Source: Apostichopus japonicus
Taxonomy: Eukaryota > Echinodermata > Holothuroidea > Aspidochirotida > Stichopodidae
Reading direction: 5' to 3'
Length of the DNA stretch: 64,000 bases
Assembly (NCBI RefSeq): GCF_037975245.1
Contig: NC_092578.1
Coordinates: forward strand, 994,001 to 1,058,000
A program made the translations under genes and the position numbers. The notes below the pieces were generated by a model. The model was not told where the DNA came from. It did not search any database and worked only from the letters and a program-made list of their open reading frames with translations. This document shows positions 48,490-61,522 of the stretch, piece by piece (the stretch's first letter is position 1; the number at the start of each line of letters is the position of its first letter).

Positions 48490-50729
48490 TGCTGGAATTA
48501 ATCACAATGATTCCCTATATAACGTAATGCTCACCCTTATATTAGAATTGATCACATTGATTCCCTATATAACGTAATGCTCACCCTTACATTAACATTT
48601 TCACAATGATTCCCTATATAACGTAATGCTCACCCTTATATTAGAATTGATCCCAATGATTCCCTATATAACGTAATGCTCACCCTTATATTAGAATTGA
48701 TCATATGATTCCCTATATAACGTAATGCTCACCCTTATATTAGAATTGATCACAATGATTCCCTATATAACGAAATGCTCACCCTTATATTAGAATTGAT
48801 CACAATGATTCCCTATATAACGTAATGCTCACCCTTATATTAGAATTGATCCCAATGATTCCCTATATAACGTAATGCTCACCCTTATATTAGAATTGAT
48901 CATATGATTCCCTATATAACGTAATGCTCACCCTTATATTAGAATTGATCACATTGATTCCCTATATAACGTAATGCTCACCCTTACATTAACATTTTCA
49001 CAATGATTCCCTATATAACGTAATGCTCACCCTTATATTAGAATTGATCCCAATGATTCCCTATATAACGTAATGCTCACCCTTATATTAGAATTGATCA
49101 TATGATTCCCTATATAACGTAATGCTCACCCTTATATTAGAATTGATCACAATGATTCCCTACATAACGTAATGCTCACCCTTATATTAGAATTGATCCC
49201 AATGATTCCCTATATAACGTAATGCTCACCCTTATATTAGAATTGATCATATGATTCCCTATATAACGTAATGCTCACCCTTATATTAGAATTGATCACA
49301 ATGATTCCTTATATAAAGTAATGCTCACCCTTATATTAGAATTGATCACAATGATTCCCTATATAACGTAATGCTCACCCTTATATTAGAATTGATCACA
49401 ATGATTCCCTATATAACGTAATGCTCACCCTTATATTAGAATTGATCACAATGATTCCCTATATAACGTAATGCTCACCCTTATATTAGAATTGATCACA
49501 ATGATTCCCTATATAACGTAATGCTCACCCTTATATTAGAATTGATCACAATGATTCCCTATATAACGTAATGCTCACCCTTATATTAGAATTGATCACA
49601 ATGATTCCCTATATAACGTAATGCTCACCCTTATATAAGAATTGATCACAATGATTCCCTATTTAACGTAATGCTCACCCTTATATTAGAATTGATCACA
49701 ATGATTCCCTATATAACGTAATGCTCACCCTTATATTAGAATTGATCACAATGATTCCCTATATAACGTAATGCTCACCCTTATATTAGAATTGATCACA
49801 ATGATTCCCTATATAACGTAATGCTCACCCTTTTATTAGAATTGATCATGATTCCCTATATAACGTAATGCTCACCCTTATATCAGTTTTGATCACAATG
49901 ATTCCCTATATAACGTAATGCTCACCCTTATATTAGAATTGATCACAATGATTCCCTATTTAACGTAATGCTCACCCTTATATTAGAATTGATCACAATG
50001 ATTCCCTATATAACGTAATGCTCACCCTTTTATTAGAATTGATCATGATTCCCTATATAACGTAATGCTCACCCTTATATCAGTTTTGATCACATTGATT
50101 CCCTATATAACGTAATGCACACCCTTACATTAACATTTTCACAATGATTCCCTATATAACGTAATGCTCACCCTTATATTAGAATTGATCACAATGATTC
50201 CCTATATAACGTTATGCTCACCCTTATATTAGAATTGATCATATGATTCCCTATTCAACGTAATGCTCACCCTTATATTAGCTTTGATCACAATGATTCC
50301 CTATATAACGTAATGCTCACCCTTATATTAGAATTGATCACAATGATTCCCTATATAACGTTATGCTCACCCTTATATTAGAATTGATCATATGATTCCC
50401 TATTCAACGTAATGCTCACCCTTATATTAGAATTGATCACAATGATTGCCTATTCAACGTAATGCTCACCCTTATATTAGAATTGATCACAATGATTCCC
50501 TATATAACGTAATGCTCACCCTTATATAAGAATTGATCACAATGATTCCCTATATAACGTAATGCTCACCCTTATATTAGAATTGATCACAATGATTCCC
50601 TATATAACGTAATGCTCACCCTTATATTAGAATTGATCACAATGATTCCCTATTTAACGTAATGCTCACCCTTATATTAGAATTGATCTCAATGATTCCC
50701 TATATAACGTAATGCTCACCCTTATATTA
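48490..50729. repeat. Satellite array, 50-bp unit, about 45 copies
   Basis: The unit joins GATTCCCTATATAACGTAAT, GCTCACCCTTATATTAGAAT and TGATCACAAT; consecutive starts are 50 bp apart (for example 49441 and 49491). Variant units of 47-49 bp have GATCATATGATT or GATCATGATT, or TTTTCACAATG. In 48500-49260 the variants recur in a set order, showing higher-order block duplication. The middle (49300-49800) is nearly homogeneous. No spacer diversity and no open frame. Confidence 0.97.
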
Positions 50730-53700
50730 TCGTTTGCTTCACTGAGACATTTAATTATTCAATATAATCCTCCACAATGTCTGGGAATTATTTGGAAAGT
50801 TGATACCTGTAAATCTGTTCCAATTTGTAGCAAATTTAACGAATACTAATTAAAGTTTCAGTTATATTGAACAATAATTAAAGTAGCTTTCCAGAGATTA
50901 ATTTTTTTCAAGAAGACAGCCATAACAGATAAGGCATTTGCCATTATTTGGCAAGAACATCCATAATTTAATGAAATAAAAATTTTGCAGAATAGGTGAG
51001 AAAATTAAGAATTCAAGGGGCATAGGCTGCATATGCTATTTGACAGTATTGCTATTTATAAACATATGAAGGATAAGAAACTGAAAAACACAACTGCATG
51101 AGTTTATTCCTTCAATTTTTACCAAAAGTGGGGCGCTGAGATGAAAAATACACTGTAATGTTGTTCAAATAGATAGAAACAATTAGGTTTAAAAAAAAAA
51201 CCAAACCCCAAATATTAATAAACATTCATAAGGTAGAAGCGAATTCATCACACAGCCCAAATAAGGTCGTCATTGAGCTTCAGTGCACGTGTCTTGCTTC
51301 CTACCAGTGATTACATTCAGTTACCAATGCTAAAATCATTTGTTTGTGGGCCAATGCTTCTCTAAACAGACTTGAAAACAATTTACTTCCAGATAAGTGA
51401 TCTTCAGATTTTTTTATTTTTTTTCTGTTTCTTTTGTAAAAACCAGGAACAAAAACCTATCCAAAACGTTATCCTCTCCTACCAATTAAATAGCTCATGC
51501 TTTCTCAATTCCTTCATTCTCTTGTCACTATAGTAACCAAGTCCTTATAATATGGCCAAAATTAGTGGTAGCATGGAGATATTAAAAACTCAATCAGTTT
51601 ACTACAGTAAAAAAAAAAAATTTTTTTTTGCAAAAATCTCTTTCACGAAGGGGGAAAATTACCTTGTCTCCAATGACTATGTTTAAGATACGTACGCTTT
51701 AGTGATGATCAGTTTCAAGGCTTACACATCGACACAAGGGCTTTTAAAGAGTCGTGGTGGGGGGAACGTAAACAATTATCTCCTTTGTAACATCTCATTA
51801 CTCTTAAGAAAAACGAAGAGATTTTTGTTACGAGTTATAATCGTTAAAACGAAATAATCCTCTTGAGAGATTTTTACCAGAAAGAAAGCCTAAGAAGGAG
51901 TAGGGTATCCTGGTAATGATAGTATATCATGTTGGAACAATGTGTAATGAAGTAAACCTACATATATCTATCAATCTATATATAGAGAGAGAAACAGGAT
52001 GCTGATTGCTGTAACAAGATCTCACCAGGGATTTACCTAATTCCTACTACTCTTATACACTGAAACAAAAAATAGTACTTAATATAATTTAGTAACCTTT
52101 AGTAGATTCTTTCCCATGTTTGTTAAAGGATATTAATGGCTTTGCAAGAATACTGTCACTGTTGGTAATATGAAAGAGACTCATCAGTGAGAATTGGCGA
52201 GGGTCGGTTCATATTCATTAAACTGAGAGATTATTATTTCGCATGGAATACAAGACCCCTCAGTACGTTCATTGTCCCGTTGCACACATTTCGCTCCTTT
52301 GGTATCTGGTACCATGGTTATGTACAGACCCGAGAATTAAATGTAAAAATACTTCATGGGGTGAATTGGCTTACAGCCAGCATATTTTAATATTAGCCAA
52401 TATTAGCAATACAGCTATGTAAACCGTTTACCGAGAGGTTTTCCTGCCTTAATTACGTACATATCTGGAAACGTTTATCTGAATACACTCGGCAACGCAA
52501 TTAAATAATATATATTCTGAAACCCCGCCCACTATAAACAGTTATACATCATTATACTAGTACTAGATCCAACAACGACTCAGGTTTTACTGGTATGCAA
52601 ACAGTTAATACCACATCCTCTATACAGATCTCAGAAACTGCTTTTAATATAAGTAGACCGTAGACTATATTAACAATGTTGATACATATATGTACATGGC
52701 AGAAACCAACACTATCGATAGCTAAGACTTCAACTCGCTCTGTGCTGTAGAAACGTACAGAATATTAATGATAAATTAGATTTATAATGCTACGTGACTT
52801 CAGTGTTATATGGCAAGAATGTATTAGCCTTCACAAGTTAATTTTAAAAGTCCTCAACAGATATACAAATAAAAGGGAAAAAATATGAAAAGAAGAACGG
52901 AGAAAATCAGTAATTACAACAAGATTTTACAACTGTGTAAACATGAAGACAAATATCACTTGAAAATCTAAGGAAAAATTAACACATTAATGTGTAGATT
53001 CATTCATTTCATATTGTAATGAAACAAACCAAAAAGAATTGAAGGGAGAAATTATTGAAAACGTTGAAAAAACACACACATAGTTCAGTACCTTTAAAGA
53101 TTGACGAATAACACTGAATCACATGGAAAACAAAATGAAAATCATACAAATTTTGAATATTTTTTTAAACTTATTTCATTTCATACCATAGTAGCTGTCA
53201 TCATGCCCAACAACTAACAAGACGCACGTCTGAGAATCTGAAATCTGTCGGCCATTTTAGCTCCAATCCAATACGTCAAAAACAAGATGGCTGCACAATC
53301 CATATGCACCACCATAGTAATGTATGATACAGCGCAGGGCGTAATTAGCAAACACGCCTAAACAAACTGAGCAATCGGAGCAAAAAACGACTGCTGTACA
53401 TATTAATAAAAATTCAAGAATTACTTAGCAGAGATTCTCCGACAGACATTGATTTTGCCAGATGTTAAATTCAAACAAAGAGATAAAATAAACAAATATT
53501 TATGGTAGTGTGAAGAGACACAATACAAAGCTGCACCTGTAAACTATGGGCATATTTAACAGAAAGCAAAGAAAAAACAGGGGAAAAAATAGCTAGGCTG
53601 CTTTGCACGAAACCACAGCTGGCCCATTCGATTGCATTTTACAAACATTATTGATTGAAAAAGAAAATTCTGTTTTTTTTTTTGTGTGTGTGCAGCTATT

Positions 53701-53732
53701 CTGCTATCGATAAATGCCTATGAAAGATTAAA
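50730..53732. other. No gene recognised
   Basis: Single-copy AT-rich DNA. The patch 53200-53420 is richer in CpG, with two CCAAT-like motifs (CTCCAATCCAATACG) and AAGATGGCTGC, which also resembles a YY1 site or a good start context, but the frame opened there closes after about 23 codons. Confidence 0.4.
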
Positions 53733-53884
53733 TGAATTTTTTTTAAGCAATAATTTAACTTGGGAATGAATGATTGGCCGGGGGAAGGGGGGGATGTTCC
53801 TCTTTAATGAATTTATTTTAAGCACTAATTTTAACTTGGGAATGAAGGATTGGCCGGGGGAGGGGGGGGTGTTCATCTTTAATG
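53733..53884. repeat. Tandem duplication, about 75 bp x 2
   Basis: AACTTGGGAATGAA, GATTGGCCGGGGG, a G-run and TCTTTAATG recur in order in both copies, with small differences in homopolymer length. Confidence 0.85.
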
Positions 53885-54262
53885 TTGTAATATTAATGCT
53901 TTCTTCAGATAAAATGATTCAATATATAATCTGTTAAGATATACAATAAAAATGAAGGCTGCCTTCTGAAAAGTCTACATTGTACTGAATAATGCTACTG
54001 CATTTAGTTCCCTAAAAATATTTACACCAAATTCATAGAAAGCTGAATAAAAGAAATGAAAATGATTGCTCTATATTTCGCTATAAAAATAATCATTATT
54101 GCTACTTCTGCAGGCACTACACATTCTCTACTCATTAAATTGAAATATGTCTGGTAGAATGGAGAGATAATATGTTTCAGAACAATTGAGTAAATCACAG
54201 ATAGGATAGCATATTTCAAGGTTTGCTTCTTTTACAATCCATTGACCATCTTCTATCTTTCC

Positions 54263-54372
54263 CCCCTCCCCCTCCCTACAGGTAAGCCTGTAAGTGAATA
54301 TGCATGTGAGTAATATCCCCACCCTCCCCGTACCCACAGGTAAGTCTGTCAATGAATATGCATGTGAGTAGT
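54263..54372. repeat. Tandem duplication, 58 bp x 2
   Basis: CAGGTAAG starts near 54279 and 54337; each copy continues TCTGT/CCTGT, GTGAATATGCATGTGAGTA-like sequence and a C-rich tract. The plus-strand CAG|GTAAG resembles a donor in both copies but no exon is seen. Confidence 0.75.
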
Positions 54373-56016
54373 CAATCAGTCTGATGATATATGCTAGAGA
54401 TGGAGTAAATATTTTGATTCTGCATGTAGTGTGTGCCTTAGAAGTGAATGTATGGCTGTTGTACTATGTACCATCTGTATGTACACATCAGAGTACAATG
54501 TCACATACAGTAAATAAGAGTCAAGAGAAAGTAAGCGAATATGCCAAATTCATCTGTCCCCCCCTCCCCACCCTCCGCCCCCCCTTTTAAAAAACAATAC
54601 CAAAGAGAATAATGGAATTATTCCAAACTTCTCTCACCAATTTATCTTTTCTTAAACTTTGATGAATGAATGAATGAAAAGGGAAAAAACAAAAACAAAA
54701 TTTTTTTGATAAAAAGTCTGATAAAAAGTCCCGTTAACGGGAAGAAACAGGGAAAAATAGAAGAAGAGAAGATGGAGAAGAAACAAATCCTCGGAATAGT
54801 AATTATAAAGATGCATCTTAATTTGTCTGCCTCTCACCAGATTTCCTCCCAATAGTTTAGATGTCGTCCGCTGTCGACAGTATTGTATGCAGATGAGATT
54901 TCTTCCACCTGTTACGACTCACCAAGGATTACGCATTTGTAATTAATTGTATGCTTCACGCGGTTCCCTAATCATAGGTTTTGGGCTGAAATACGGTTTT
55001 CCAATCAGCATAATTGCATTCGTGCTGAGAAAATGACCTACGATTTTCATGGTTAGCTGGAGTAATTAGATACCATAGCTATAAGGAACTGCCCGCAGGT
55101 TCCAAGAGAGCTGTCATTAACAACAGACAATTACTGACGACCACGCAAACCTATCTGTTTCTAATAAGAATACGTTTTGCTGATGAGAGAGCTTCAAATT
55201 TCCCATCTCTTGACAGAATCATAGCTGGGAATCTTCATTTCTGATATTGTTCTCCCCGAAAAACAGTGAGAAATGGATAAAAGCATGTTGAACTACAGAA
55301 ATGACAACTTAACAAATAATAAGGGAGGAGGAGAGTGTGGGGGGGGGTAGAGGAGGGAATGGTATTGAGGGATTATTCTACAGCTGATTGTTAGAGTGAA
55401 GTATTACAATCAGCAAAAGCTTAATATGAAATTTAAAACTCGGTAAGAATTTTCTTTAAGGTTACGCTGGATGGCATGGCAACAGGTATTTTGTGCCTAA
55501 CAATGGAATATGTTTTATTTGACACTGGCACTACTAGCTAGAGTCAAAAGCCACAGAAAATGAAAGAAATCAAATCAAGTTTCTTATAACAACTACTGGG
55601 TTTAATGGATGGTACCATCTTTTCTTTTCACCGCCCAGGCAGAAATATCAGATAGACTTTGTTTTATGATCTTTTTGGTGGTTTGTGGTAAATTTTCAGT
55701 CCGGTGATGTCAGTCAAATTTGTTATATTTTTTGGGGGAATCAATATCTCTTACATTATTACATATGAACACCTTCTGGTTTTACTGGTAGTACCATACA
55801 CAGAGGTGACAATCTCCTTACATGTAAAACAATGGTAATTAATCTCTGCATGTACAGTATGGAACGTATTTTCATGGACTACGGTGGGAATATGTTGCAA
55901 CATGCAGAATCTATGACAATAAATAATAATATAATAATTTCTCAGAAAGGTTGCTAAATTACTAAAATCGTAGGATCTGCACTGTTTCTCAGTGTTAGTA
56001 TTAACTTTCAATATTC
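54373..56016. other. No gene; non-repetitive patch 54850-55230 may be regulatory
   Basis: Most of this is AT-rich without coding signal. 54850-55230 is free of simple repeats, has balanced composition and several homeodomain-type cores (GTAATTAATTG, GCATAATTGC, GTAATTAG), the look of a conserved non-coding element. Conservation cannot be seen from one genome. Confidence 0.3.
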
Positions 56017-56220
56017 ATATTCATCCTCTTTCATATTCATCCTCTCATCCAGGTCCTTTCTTAGCATGCATATTCATCTTCTCATCCAGGTCCTTTCTTA
56101 GCATGCATATTTATCCTCTCATCCAGGTCCTTTCTTAGCATGCATATTCATTCTCTCATCCAGGTCCTTTCTTAGCATGCATATTTATCCTCTCTCCAGG
56201 TCCTTTCTTCACATGCTTAT
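56017..56220. repeat. Tandem repeat, 40-bp unit, about 4.5 copies
   Basis: CATCCAGGTCCTTTCTTAGC followed by ATGCATATTCATCCTCT recurs at a 40-bp step, with TTTATCC/TTCATTC variants and a decayed last copy. Confidence 0.9.
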
Positions 56221-56460
56221 TCATCATCTCATTAAAAGTCAACTGGTGACAAGGCATCCACCGAAACGACTATCTTCTTACATGACAACTGACTTCTCAT
56301 TACTTGAAAATTGGTACAATATCAAGACAAAATACTCAGTCAAGAGGAACTGTGCTTTATACACTTTCCATGAGAAGGGTAAACTTCGGCACTGGTGTTT
56401 TGAAGATTATGTTCTTTAATAGGTTTAACACTTCATTAATTTGTGTCAGAGTCTTGTGTT

Positions 56461-57331
56461 CCCCAGAGGGATAGATATAACCATAGGGGTAGATATAACC
56501 ATAACCAGGGATAGATATAACCATGACCAGGGATAGATACAACCATAGGGGTAGATATAACCATAACCAGGGATAGATATAACCATAACCAGGGATAGAT
56601 ACAACCATAGGGATAGATATAACCGTAACCAGAGATAGATATAACCATGACCAGGGATAGATATAACCATGACCAGGGATAGATACAACCATAGGGGTAG
56701 ATATAACCATAACCAGGGATATATATAACCATGGGGGTAGATATAACCATAACCAGGGATAGATATAACCATGACCAGGGATAGATACAACCATAGGGGT
56801 AGATATAACAATAACCAGGCATAGATATAACCATAGGGGTAGATATAACCATAACCAGGGATAGATACAACCATAGGGATAGATATAACCATAACCAGGG
56901 ATAGATATAACCATGACCAGGGATAGATATAACCATGACCAGGGATAGATACAACCATAGGGATAGATATAACCATAACCAGGGATAGATATAACCATAG
57001 GGGTAGATATAACCATAACCAGGGATAGATATAACCATGACCAGGGATAGATACAACCATAGGGGTAGATACAACCATAACCAGGGATAGATATAACCAT
57101 AGGGGTAGATATAACCATAACCAGGGATAGATACAACCATAGGGATAGATACAACCATAACCAGGGGATAGATACAACCATAACCAGGGATAGATACAAC
57201 CATAACCAGGGGATAGATACAACCATAGGGATAGATATAACCATAACCAGGGATAGATATAACCATAGGGATAGATATAACCATAACCAGGGATAGATAT
57301 AACCATAACCTGGGATAGATATGACCATAAA
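56461..57331. repeat. Minisatellite of mixed 18- and 21-bp units
   Basis: Two related units alternate irregularly: AACCATAGGGGTAGATAT (18 bp) and ACCATAACCAGGGATAGATAT (21 bp). Both are multiples of three, so all three minus frames stay open for 282-365 codons (YIYPWLWLYLSL-type repeats). No signal peptide or splice context supports translation. Mixed order suggests repeated unequal exchange of 18-, 21- and 39-bp blocks. Confidence 0.95.
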
Positions 57332-58619
57332 ATATTCTCTCTTTTTTCCTTTTGTTATAATTGGCATGCTCGATCTCAATGTAGAAACTGTATTGCCACT
57401 TATATAATTGACATGTTCATATACCCAAGTATTGTAAACACACAGCTGTGTCAAATTTCAAAACAACCCAAGTTTGAAAAGAGATGTGACACTGAGAAAT
57501 CATCGTTATAAAAGCCATAACATATTTGTCAAACGATACACCAGTGATTGTCACTAATGTAACAGATAGGCGCTACAATGATACAGAAAATTGCACAACC
57601 TCTTGAATTAAAAAACGGAAAGATGCAAAAAACAAACAAACAAACAAAAACAAGCAAGACTTTGTGATATAAATTCATGAGGATGGGCTTGAACTGGAAG
57701 CCATCGGCCAGGAAATTCTCCCCTCAAGGCCGCATATTCCATTTCAATCAAGAACATCACCGCAGACTCCTTGCTTTCAATTATAAGCTACCACTTGCTT
57801 AGTACAGCCACCAACCTTTCCACTTCTTGGGCAGGATAGCAAGAGTTTAATTAAATCAGGTCTGTTTTGCCTGCAAATTTATTTATGTATAGTAGATGAG
57901 TGTTACCTACATCCAGAGCACATGGCTACATAGATCACGCATGCAAAGAGCAACGTTGTTGTCGCCGCGGTAACAAACGTGGTGAGAGCTTTGGGGGCCT
58001 TGGGCTTGGTTTACTTCCTGTATATATCATCAGTGTGGTAGATTTTATAAAGATTAATGATAAACTCTTATCAGGTTAGACATGATGACGACGGCCGGCG
58101 CTGCCGTTATCGCTTGAAAGAGATAACAGTGGTGCGGAAAGGGAGGGTGGGGCGGGGGGAGGAGAGGGAGATGAGAAGAGGAGGAGAGATGTGAAGGAGG
58201 ATATCCTCATTTCAAAATGATATTAAACAGTTTACAAAACAAACTAAACAAGGGGAAGGGGAGATGCCAGTCACCACACTTTTTGCTTTCATCCAAAGTT
58301 ACAATTTAATCAAAGAAGACATACACACACAAAAGAAGTAATCTAATAAATGCAAAACATGCAAAAAAAGTGCAAAACAAATAAATAGAGGTCATTGCCA
58401 ATCTAAGCAACATTCAAAAGGTCATTTTGACCTTTCTAAATAGTTAAATTAAAATGTAAAAAAAAAACAGTTAAAGTTAAAATGTTAAATAAAGAAGAAG
58501 GAAGAGACACCACAAGTCAAAGCAGGTCTCTGATTGGATAAAGAGGAACTGTTTATTCCTGTCAAAATGAAATCCTGTTTGGCTTGTAATGAATAAGACT
58601 ATATAAGACTGCTGTCTCT
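57332..58619. other. No gene recognised
   Basis: Single-copy sequence with A-rich runs near 57620 and 58455. A CpG-rich patch at 57955-58130 includes GACGGCCGGCGCTGCC, then an inverted GATA pair (GTTATC near 58105 and GATAAC near 58121). No exon could be defined. Confidence 0.4.
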
Positions 58620-58880
58620 CAGTGGCGGAGTGTCCATACAGTCAGGGGGGGGCGGATGCCCCCCCTGACGGACTCAAATGGACTGCTGGCGCCCTTTTTA
58701 CCACTTTCTACTTATTCACGATTATTGACTTTTTTATATTTACTTCGCTCCTCGCTTACCTGTCTCCTCACAACCTTAGCACCTCATTCTACCGTGCCTA
58801 TAAAGTCCTGGTAAAATAATAACACTGTGCGCCCTCTATGACCGAACCCCCCCTCGGTCACTCCCCACTACTCATTCTAC
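58620..58880. mobile_element. Possible non-autonomous element with C/G hairpins
   Basis: CAGTGGCGGAG at 58620 resembles the start of many hAT-type elements. It is followed by a perfect hairpin at 58641-58669 (GTCAGGGGGG with CCCCCCTGAC). A second hairpin at 58840-58859 (GACCGA with TCGGTC around C7) may mark the other end. Target duplications were not identified, and the piece could also be part of the terminal region of the DIRS relic that follows. Confidence 0.35.
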
Positions 58881-59465
58881 CATTAAAAGTGTCTTCACGT
58901 GAATTTCTTGGGGATATATTTCCCTTGGATTTCGTCTTGGTTTTCTTTAGCGATCTTTGGAAGTTTCTTTCCTCGGATTCTTAGGAGTATTGCAGTCCTT
59001 TCCAGCCCGATAAGTATCCTTTTTTGTTGAAAGGGAGGGTTTTGGGGACTGTTTTTATTCCTAGTGCGTTTCCCCCCTTAGGTTTTTTGCGGGGGTAGCA
59101 GTTCCGCGAACTGCCTAGGTTTCCCGCCAATTTCCCTTCCCCGCGCTATAGGCGTGTCGTTGTATTTTCATGTTCATAGCATGTCTACATTGTATTTCTA
59201 TTCACGATTTCTTCTTCTATATTTCGCTCTCTCATGTTCTTTTTCAGCTTGTGTTGATTTTGTTAGGCCACTTCGTAGCGTTTTTCGTATTTTGCCGTTG
59301 CTAGGTTACGCTACGTACCTCTACTCACCGTTATGAACCTCCCGTTCTCTCCCGTTCTCTTGTTAGTTTGCTTTTTTTCCGTAAGCTTAAGAGTTAGTCT
59401 TTCCTTAATTCGAGCGTTTTAGTTTGTCTCGTAACCAGCTGAAGTTTTTTTTTTTTAACTTTTCG

Positions 59466-59717
59466 ATGTTTCGGCCAGGCAGAACCTGGGTCGAACACGA
59501 TTTGTGTCCTAAGTGTAGAACCTACACCAGACGGGACCCATGCCTGGTCTGCAAAAAAATTTTCGCCAGCCCAGTGGCACTAGATAGACCAGTGGCTTAC
59601 GAGTCTAAGAAGCAAGCTTTAGGGCAGGCTGGACTTGATTCCTTAGGCCATCGGTGCCCCAGAAAAAGATATAGGAGAGACAAGAGAGAGAGAGAGAGGA
59701 GGAGGGAGAAGTGGTGA
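59466..59717 (+). pseudogene. DIRS-type Gag-like ORF fragment
   Basis: Starts MFRPGRTWVEHDLCPKCRTY, then CLVCKKIFASP, with two CxxC pairs of the kind seen near the start of DIRS ORF1 proteins, and ends after 84 codons in an Arg/Glu-rich run. Downstream sequence to about 61020 is GC-rich, Arg/Pro/Gly-rich in several frames, and shifts frame at a 146-bp duplication, so an original longer ORF is broken. Assignment rests on the Cys pattern, composition and the DIRS fragments 4 kb away. Confidence 0.4.
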
Positions 59718-59774
59718 GAGAGGTGGAGGAAAGTGGCCAGGAGAGGGCCGAAGGAGAGGTGGAGAGAGAGAAAG

Positions 59775-60066
59775 AGTACCCCTAACGGTCCCGGCGACGT
59801 CCGGTTGATTACGGCCAGAGGGAAGGGCAGGAGCAAGGCTCCCGCCAAGAAAAGACCTCTTGAGAAGAGGCACGGCTCGGCCGGGCTAGAGGCAACGTCT
59901 CAGTCCGGGTCGCAGCAAAGAGTACCCCTAACGGTCCCGGCGACGTCCGGTTGATTACGGCCAGAGGGAAGGGCAGGAGCAAGGCTCCCGCCAAGAAAAG
60001 ACCTCTTGAGAAGAGGCACGGCTCGGCCGGGCTAGAGGCAACGTCTCAGTCCGGGTCGCAGCAAAG
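59775..60066. repeat. Tandem duplication, 146 bp x 2
   Basis: AGTACCCCTAACGGTCCCGG begins at 59775 and 59921 and each copy ends GGTCGCAGCAAAG. The copies appear identical. Since 146 is not a multiple of three, the duplication shifts the reading frame of the Gag-like region. Confidence 0.93.
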
Positions 60067-60562
60067 AGACCCATGGAGCGCGGGCTACAGGCCACGGAGA
60101 GCTCGGGTCCGAGAGAGAGAGTACGACCGAGGGGTCGCTGAAACGGAGCCGGTCCCATAGCAGGCTCCGGGGAGCCCGGGTCCGGCGAGAAAGAAAAAAA
60201 AAAAAAAAAATCCCACCGGAAAGGACAGAATGTCCGGGTCGAGGAGTACCGGCGCGGTGGTACCCGGCGTGGTACGCACACAGAGACGGGCTTCGGGAGC
60301 CTGGGTCCGGCGAGGCCCCGGGCCCGGCGAGACCCCGGGTCCGGCGAGACTCGAAGGGAAGGCAGAACCGAGGTTTCACTCCAGATCCGAGACCGCCCCC
60401 GGAGCCGGGAACCAGAGCTATACAATCGACTACTGGGTCCTCAGAGATTGGCTCCGGAGGGCCCGGGCCCGACGAGAACGGGGGCGCAGGGGCAGAAGCC
60501 TGGTCCGCAGATCTCCAAACGGGATCCAAAACTGGTCCCGAAGTCGGGAGCCTACGAGAGTA

Positions 60563-60638
60563 ACAACATTTACAACTGCGACATTTACAATAACATTTAC
60601 AACTACAACAACATTTACAACGAGATTAACAACTGCTA
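60563..60638. repeat. AACATTTACAACNAC simple repeat
   Basis: Variants of AACATTTACAACTAC recur five times inside the GC-rich relic, giving Thr/Phe or Asn/Ile/Tyr repeats by frame. Confidence 0.75.
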
Positions 60639-61260
60639 GGCCCCCAGAACGGGGTAGCAGGTGCAGAAGCCCGGCCCGCAGACCCCCTAACCGGAGCCGC
60701 GGCCGGTCCTGAGGCCGGGAACCGACGAGATTACCAATGCCGGGCCCCCAGAACGGGGTAGCAGGGGCAAGCGCCCAATCCGAAAAGAGAACCAGCCCCG
60801 AGCCAGGTTCCCACGGCAAAGGGAGAAATACTTATCCCCAGACACCGAACACAGACATCGGTGCCGAGGAGCGATCGCAACCCATGGCCAGCCCGGCCGT
60901 GACACCACGATCAATCCCAGACCAAAGAATGGAACCTGATTTGTTCCCCGGCAAGGACGACCTGGTTTGCAGAGCGTCGGGCAACCTGTCCGGCCTAGAC
61001 GACGAGGTTGACCCCTAGATTTCGGGGTTACAGAGGACGGTTACTCCCGCTTCCCAGATTAGGGGGAGTTTCCCCCCCCCCCCCCGGAACTAGCAGCTTG
61101 AGCGACGACGACAGGTTCGAATCATTTGCGGAAAAACACCGCTACCACTACACATCCCAAATGTGTGTTTATTTATCGAGTACCTGCAGACACTCATGGG
61201 TCATATTCTCCTCGCTAATTATACTCCTCTCTAATCATAATTCATCGCCATTTGCCTAGG

Positions 61261-61489
61261 TTAAAATCTTACTTGTGTTTAAAAAACACGGTCGTTTAAA
61301 ACACTGGTGAACCCACTTCCAGAACATGTTAAAATGCGTAAGACTGAGGGGTTTCAAATCGGTTCTCATGACGTACAGTATTCCGTTTACCTTAAAACCT
61401 TGGCAAACTGCTAGGAAGAGAACTTTCTCGAGACTTGGCAAAGTGCCAGGAAACATAACGCTCACAGATCCTTGGCAAACTGCCAGAAA

Positions 61490-61522
<33 letters not shown>

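Larger units (their letters stand above)
59718..61260 (+). mobile_element. GC-rich relic, probably the rest of the DIRS Gag region
   Basis: Base composition changes sharply to GC-rich, and all reading frames are short or arginine-rich. Loose repeats of CCCCCAGAACGGGGTAGCAG (60641 and 60746), of a GGTCCGGCGAGA-type string and of TTTACAACNACA recur. A frame at 61008-61259 reads SSLSDDDRFESF. There is no recognisable reverse transcriptase. The contrast with AT-rich flanks supports insertion of foreign repeat DNA. Confidence 0.4.

Noticed and set aside
48490-50729. Possible CRISPR array
   Set aside because: The 50-bp units are contiguous with no unique spacers, and the DNA is eukaryotic; it is a satellite.
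53290-53360. Gene start at AAGATGGCTGC
   Set aside because: The frame closes after about 23 codons and no donor is seen; it may be only a YY1-like site.
56357-57454. 365-, 282- and 286-codon minus ORFs rich in Tyr, Pro and Trp
   Set aside because: Products of the 18/21-bp minisatellite, open in three frames at once, with no start context, signal peptide or splice signals.
59597-60914. Several 60-165 codon ORFs on both strands of the GC-rich region
   Set aside because: GC-rich DNA has few stops; the frames are Arg/Pro/Gly low complexity and shifted by a duplication, so only the Cys-bearing 59466-59717 piece is kept as a relic.
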